From assembly GCF_050279675.1 (NCBI RefSeq), contig NZ_JBNNUK010000001.1, positions 434,001 to 498,000 of the forward strand: 64,000 bases of DNA, read 5' to 3'. This stretch comes from Viridibacillus sp050279675 (GTDB lineage: Bacteria > Bacillota > Bacilli > Bacillales_A > Planococcaceae). The notes below the pieces were generated by a model. It did not search any database and was not told where the DNA came from. It saw only the letters and a program-made list of their open reading frames with translations. Both the position numbers and the translations under genes were made by a program. The number at the start of each line of letters is the position of its first letter. Position 1 is the first letter of the stretch. This document shows, in pieces, positions 63,536 through 64,000 of the stretch.

Positions 63536-63904
63536 TTGTGGTTACCGTTACTAGGTTTACTATTAGGTATTTCCCTTGGTCTGTTAACTGACGTTCAAAT
63601 ACCTACAATTTATGAAAGTTACTTATCAATTGCAGTACTTGCTGCTTTAGATACTCTCTTTGGTGGGATAAGAGCACAATTACAACAAGTATATGATGAT
63701 TATGTATTCGTGACAGGTTTTTTCTTTAATATTGCTATAGCAGCAGGATTAGCTTTTTTAGGAGTTCACTTAGGTGTTGATCTTTATTTGGCAGCCGTTT
63801 TCGCTTTTGGAGTGCGACTTTTCCAAAATATTGCTATCATTAGAAGGATATTATTATCAAAATGGAATGATAAAAAAGCAAAACAATCTGAAAAAGCAGT
63901 CTAA
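63536..63904 (+). CDS. sbp: Small basic protein Sbp (DUF1290)
   Basis: 122 aa with four hydrophobic segments, start LPLLGLLLGISLGLLTDVQI, and a basic C-terminus KWNDKKAKQSEKAV. A TTG start lies 8 nt after AAGGGGGA. It sits immediately upstream of ftsA in B. subtilis; function unknown. Confidence 0.88.
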   Translation: MWLPLLGLLLGISLGLLTDVQIPTIYESYLSIAVLAALDTLFGGIRAQLQQVYDDYVFVTGFFFNIAIAAGLAFLGVHLGVDLYLAAVFAFGVRLFQNIAIIRRILLSKWNDKKAKQSEKAV

Positions 63905-63939
63905 TAGAAGGAATTTTTTCGAAAAAACAGGAATTTATT

Positions 63940-63968
63940 TAGACAAGTTACTCAATTTACAATAGAAT
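63940..63968 (+). promoter_or_regulatory. SigA-like promoter for ftsA
   Basis: TAGACA (63940-63945), 17-bp spacer, TAGAAT (63963-63968), after sbp. Confidence 0.5.
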
Positions 63969-63985
63969 ATTGATAAGAGTTGTTG

Positions 63986-63994
63986 AAGGAGGTG
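63986..63994 (+). promoter_or_regulatory. Ribosome binding site of the gene beyond the right edge (ftsA expected)
   Basis: AAGGAGGTG, a near-perfect SD, ends 6 nt before the window edge, so a start codon should follow within a few bases. Synteny predicts ftsA. Confidence 0.7.
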
Positions 63995-64000
63995 CCACAG

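Noticed and set aside
1..64000. CRISPR arrays, tRNA, rRNA genes and prophage
   Set aside because: No regularly spaced repeats, tRNA cloverleafs, rRNA sequence or phage structural genes were recognised on either strand.

Overview
The window is an AT-rich (low-GC) Gram-positive chromosome segment from an endospore-forming member of the Bacillales. Gene order follows the Bacillus subtilis yktA-ylaF/typA-ftsW-pycA-cta-ylb-dcw (division and cell wall) region almost gene for gene. Sporulation genes (spoVD, a spoVE-type SEDS gene, ylbJ-like, gerR/rsfA-like) are present. The missing murE/murG/murB in the dcw cluster and a separate MurE with a DNPR motif point to the Planococcaceae (Lysinibacillus, Solibacillus, Viridibacillus or relatives). 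That assignment is inference; no rRNA or tRNA gene is present to settle it.

Layout. 0-7 kb: the edge of an IS3-type element, a TetR regulator divergent from an RND efflux pump (swrC type), a CidA/LrgB-type operon and a nitronate monooxygenase-like flavoprotein. 7-14 kb: small conserved genes (yktA, yktB, suhB, ylaF, ylaH, ylaI, ylaL-like, ylaN) with typA and ftsW. 14-25 kb: pyruvate carboxylase, then the heme A / caa3 cytochrome oxidase cluster (ctaA divergent from ctaBCDEF, then ctaG) and a DUF420 protein. 25-31 kb: an AI-2E-type membrane protein, a YugN-like protein, ylbC, and a divergent pair encoding an ACT-less aspartokinase and a MurE-type ligase. 31-34 kb: an accessory block (about 0.7 kb of decayed DNA, LysE-type and MFS transporters, a YqhV-like protein).

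34-43 kb: the ylbF-ylbN-rpmF block (competence/RNA maturation factor, rsmD, coaD, ylbJ, ylbL, tmcAL, L32) with a GDPD esterase and an exported stalk-domain protein. 43-48.5 kb: an AraC-type pseudogene, an enoyl-CoA hydratase, a gerR-type regulator and a three-gene biotin-dependent acyl-CoA carboxylase. 48.5-51.5 kb: panE, a DUF3397-like membrane protein and bshC. 51.7-64 kb: the dcw cluster mraZ-rsmH-ftsL-pbpB-spoVD-mraY-murD-spoVE-divIB-two DUF881 genes-sbp, ending on the ribosome binding site of what should be ftsA.

How the genes work together. Three themes dominate: aerobic respiration (heme O/A synthesis feeding a cytochrome c-fused oxidase), septal and spore peptidoglycan synthesis, and RNA/ribosome maturation. 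The most interesting inference is that the MurE-type ligase and its divergent aspartokinase form a dedicated meso-diaminopimelate branch for spore cortex, in an organism whose vegetative wall may use lysine. Other points of interest are a compact two-operator bidirectional promoter, two genes that seem to start at ATT and CTG, and a GC-rich hairpin element with repeated AGGAY loops between ctaF and ctaG. Most start codons were reassigned to positions preceded by a good Shine-Dalgarno (SD) sequence. No CRISPR array or convincing riboswitch was seen.
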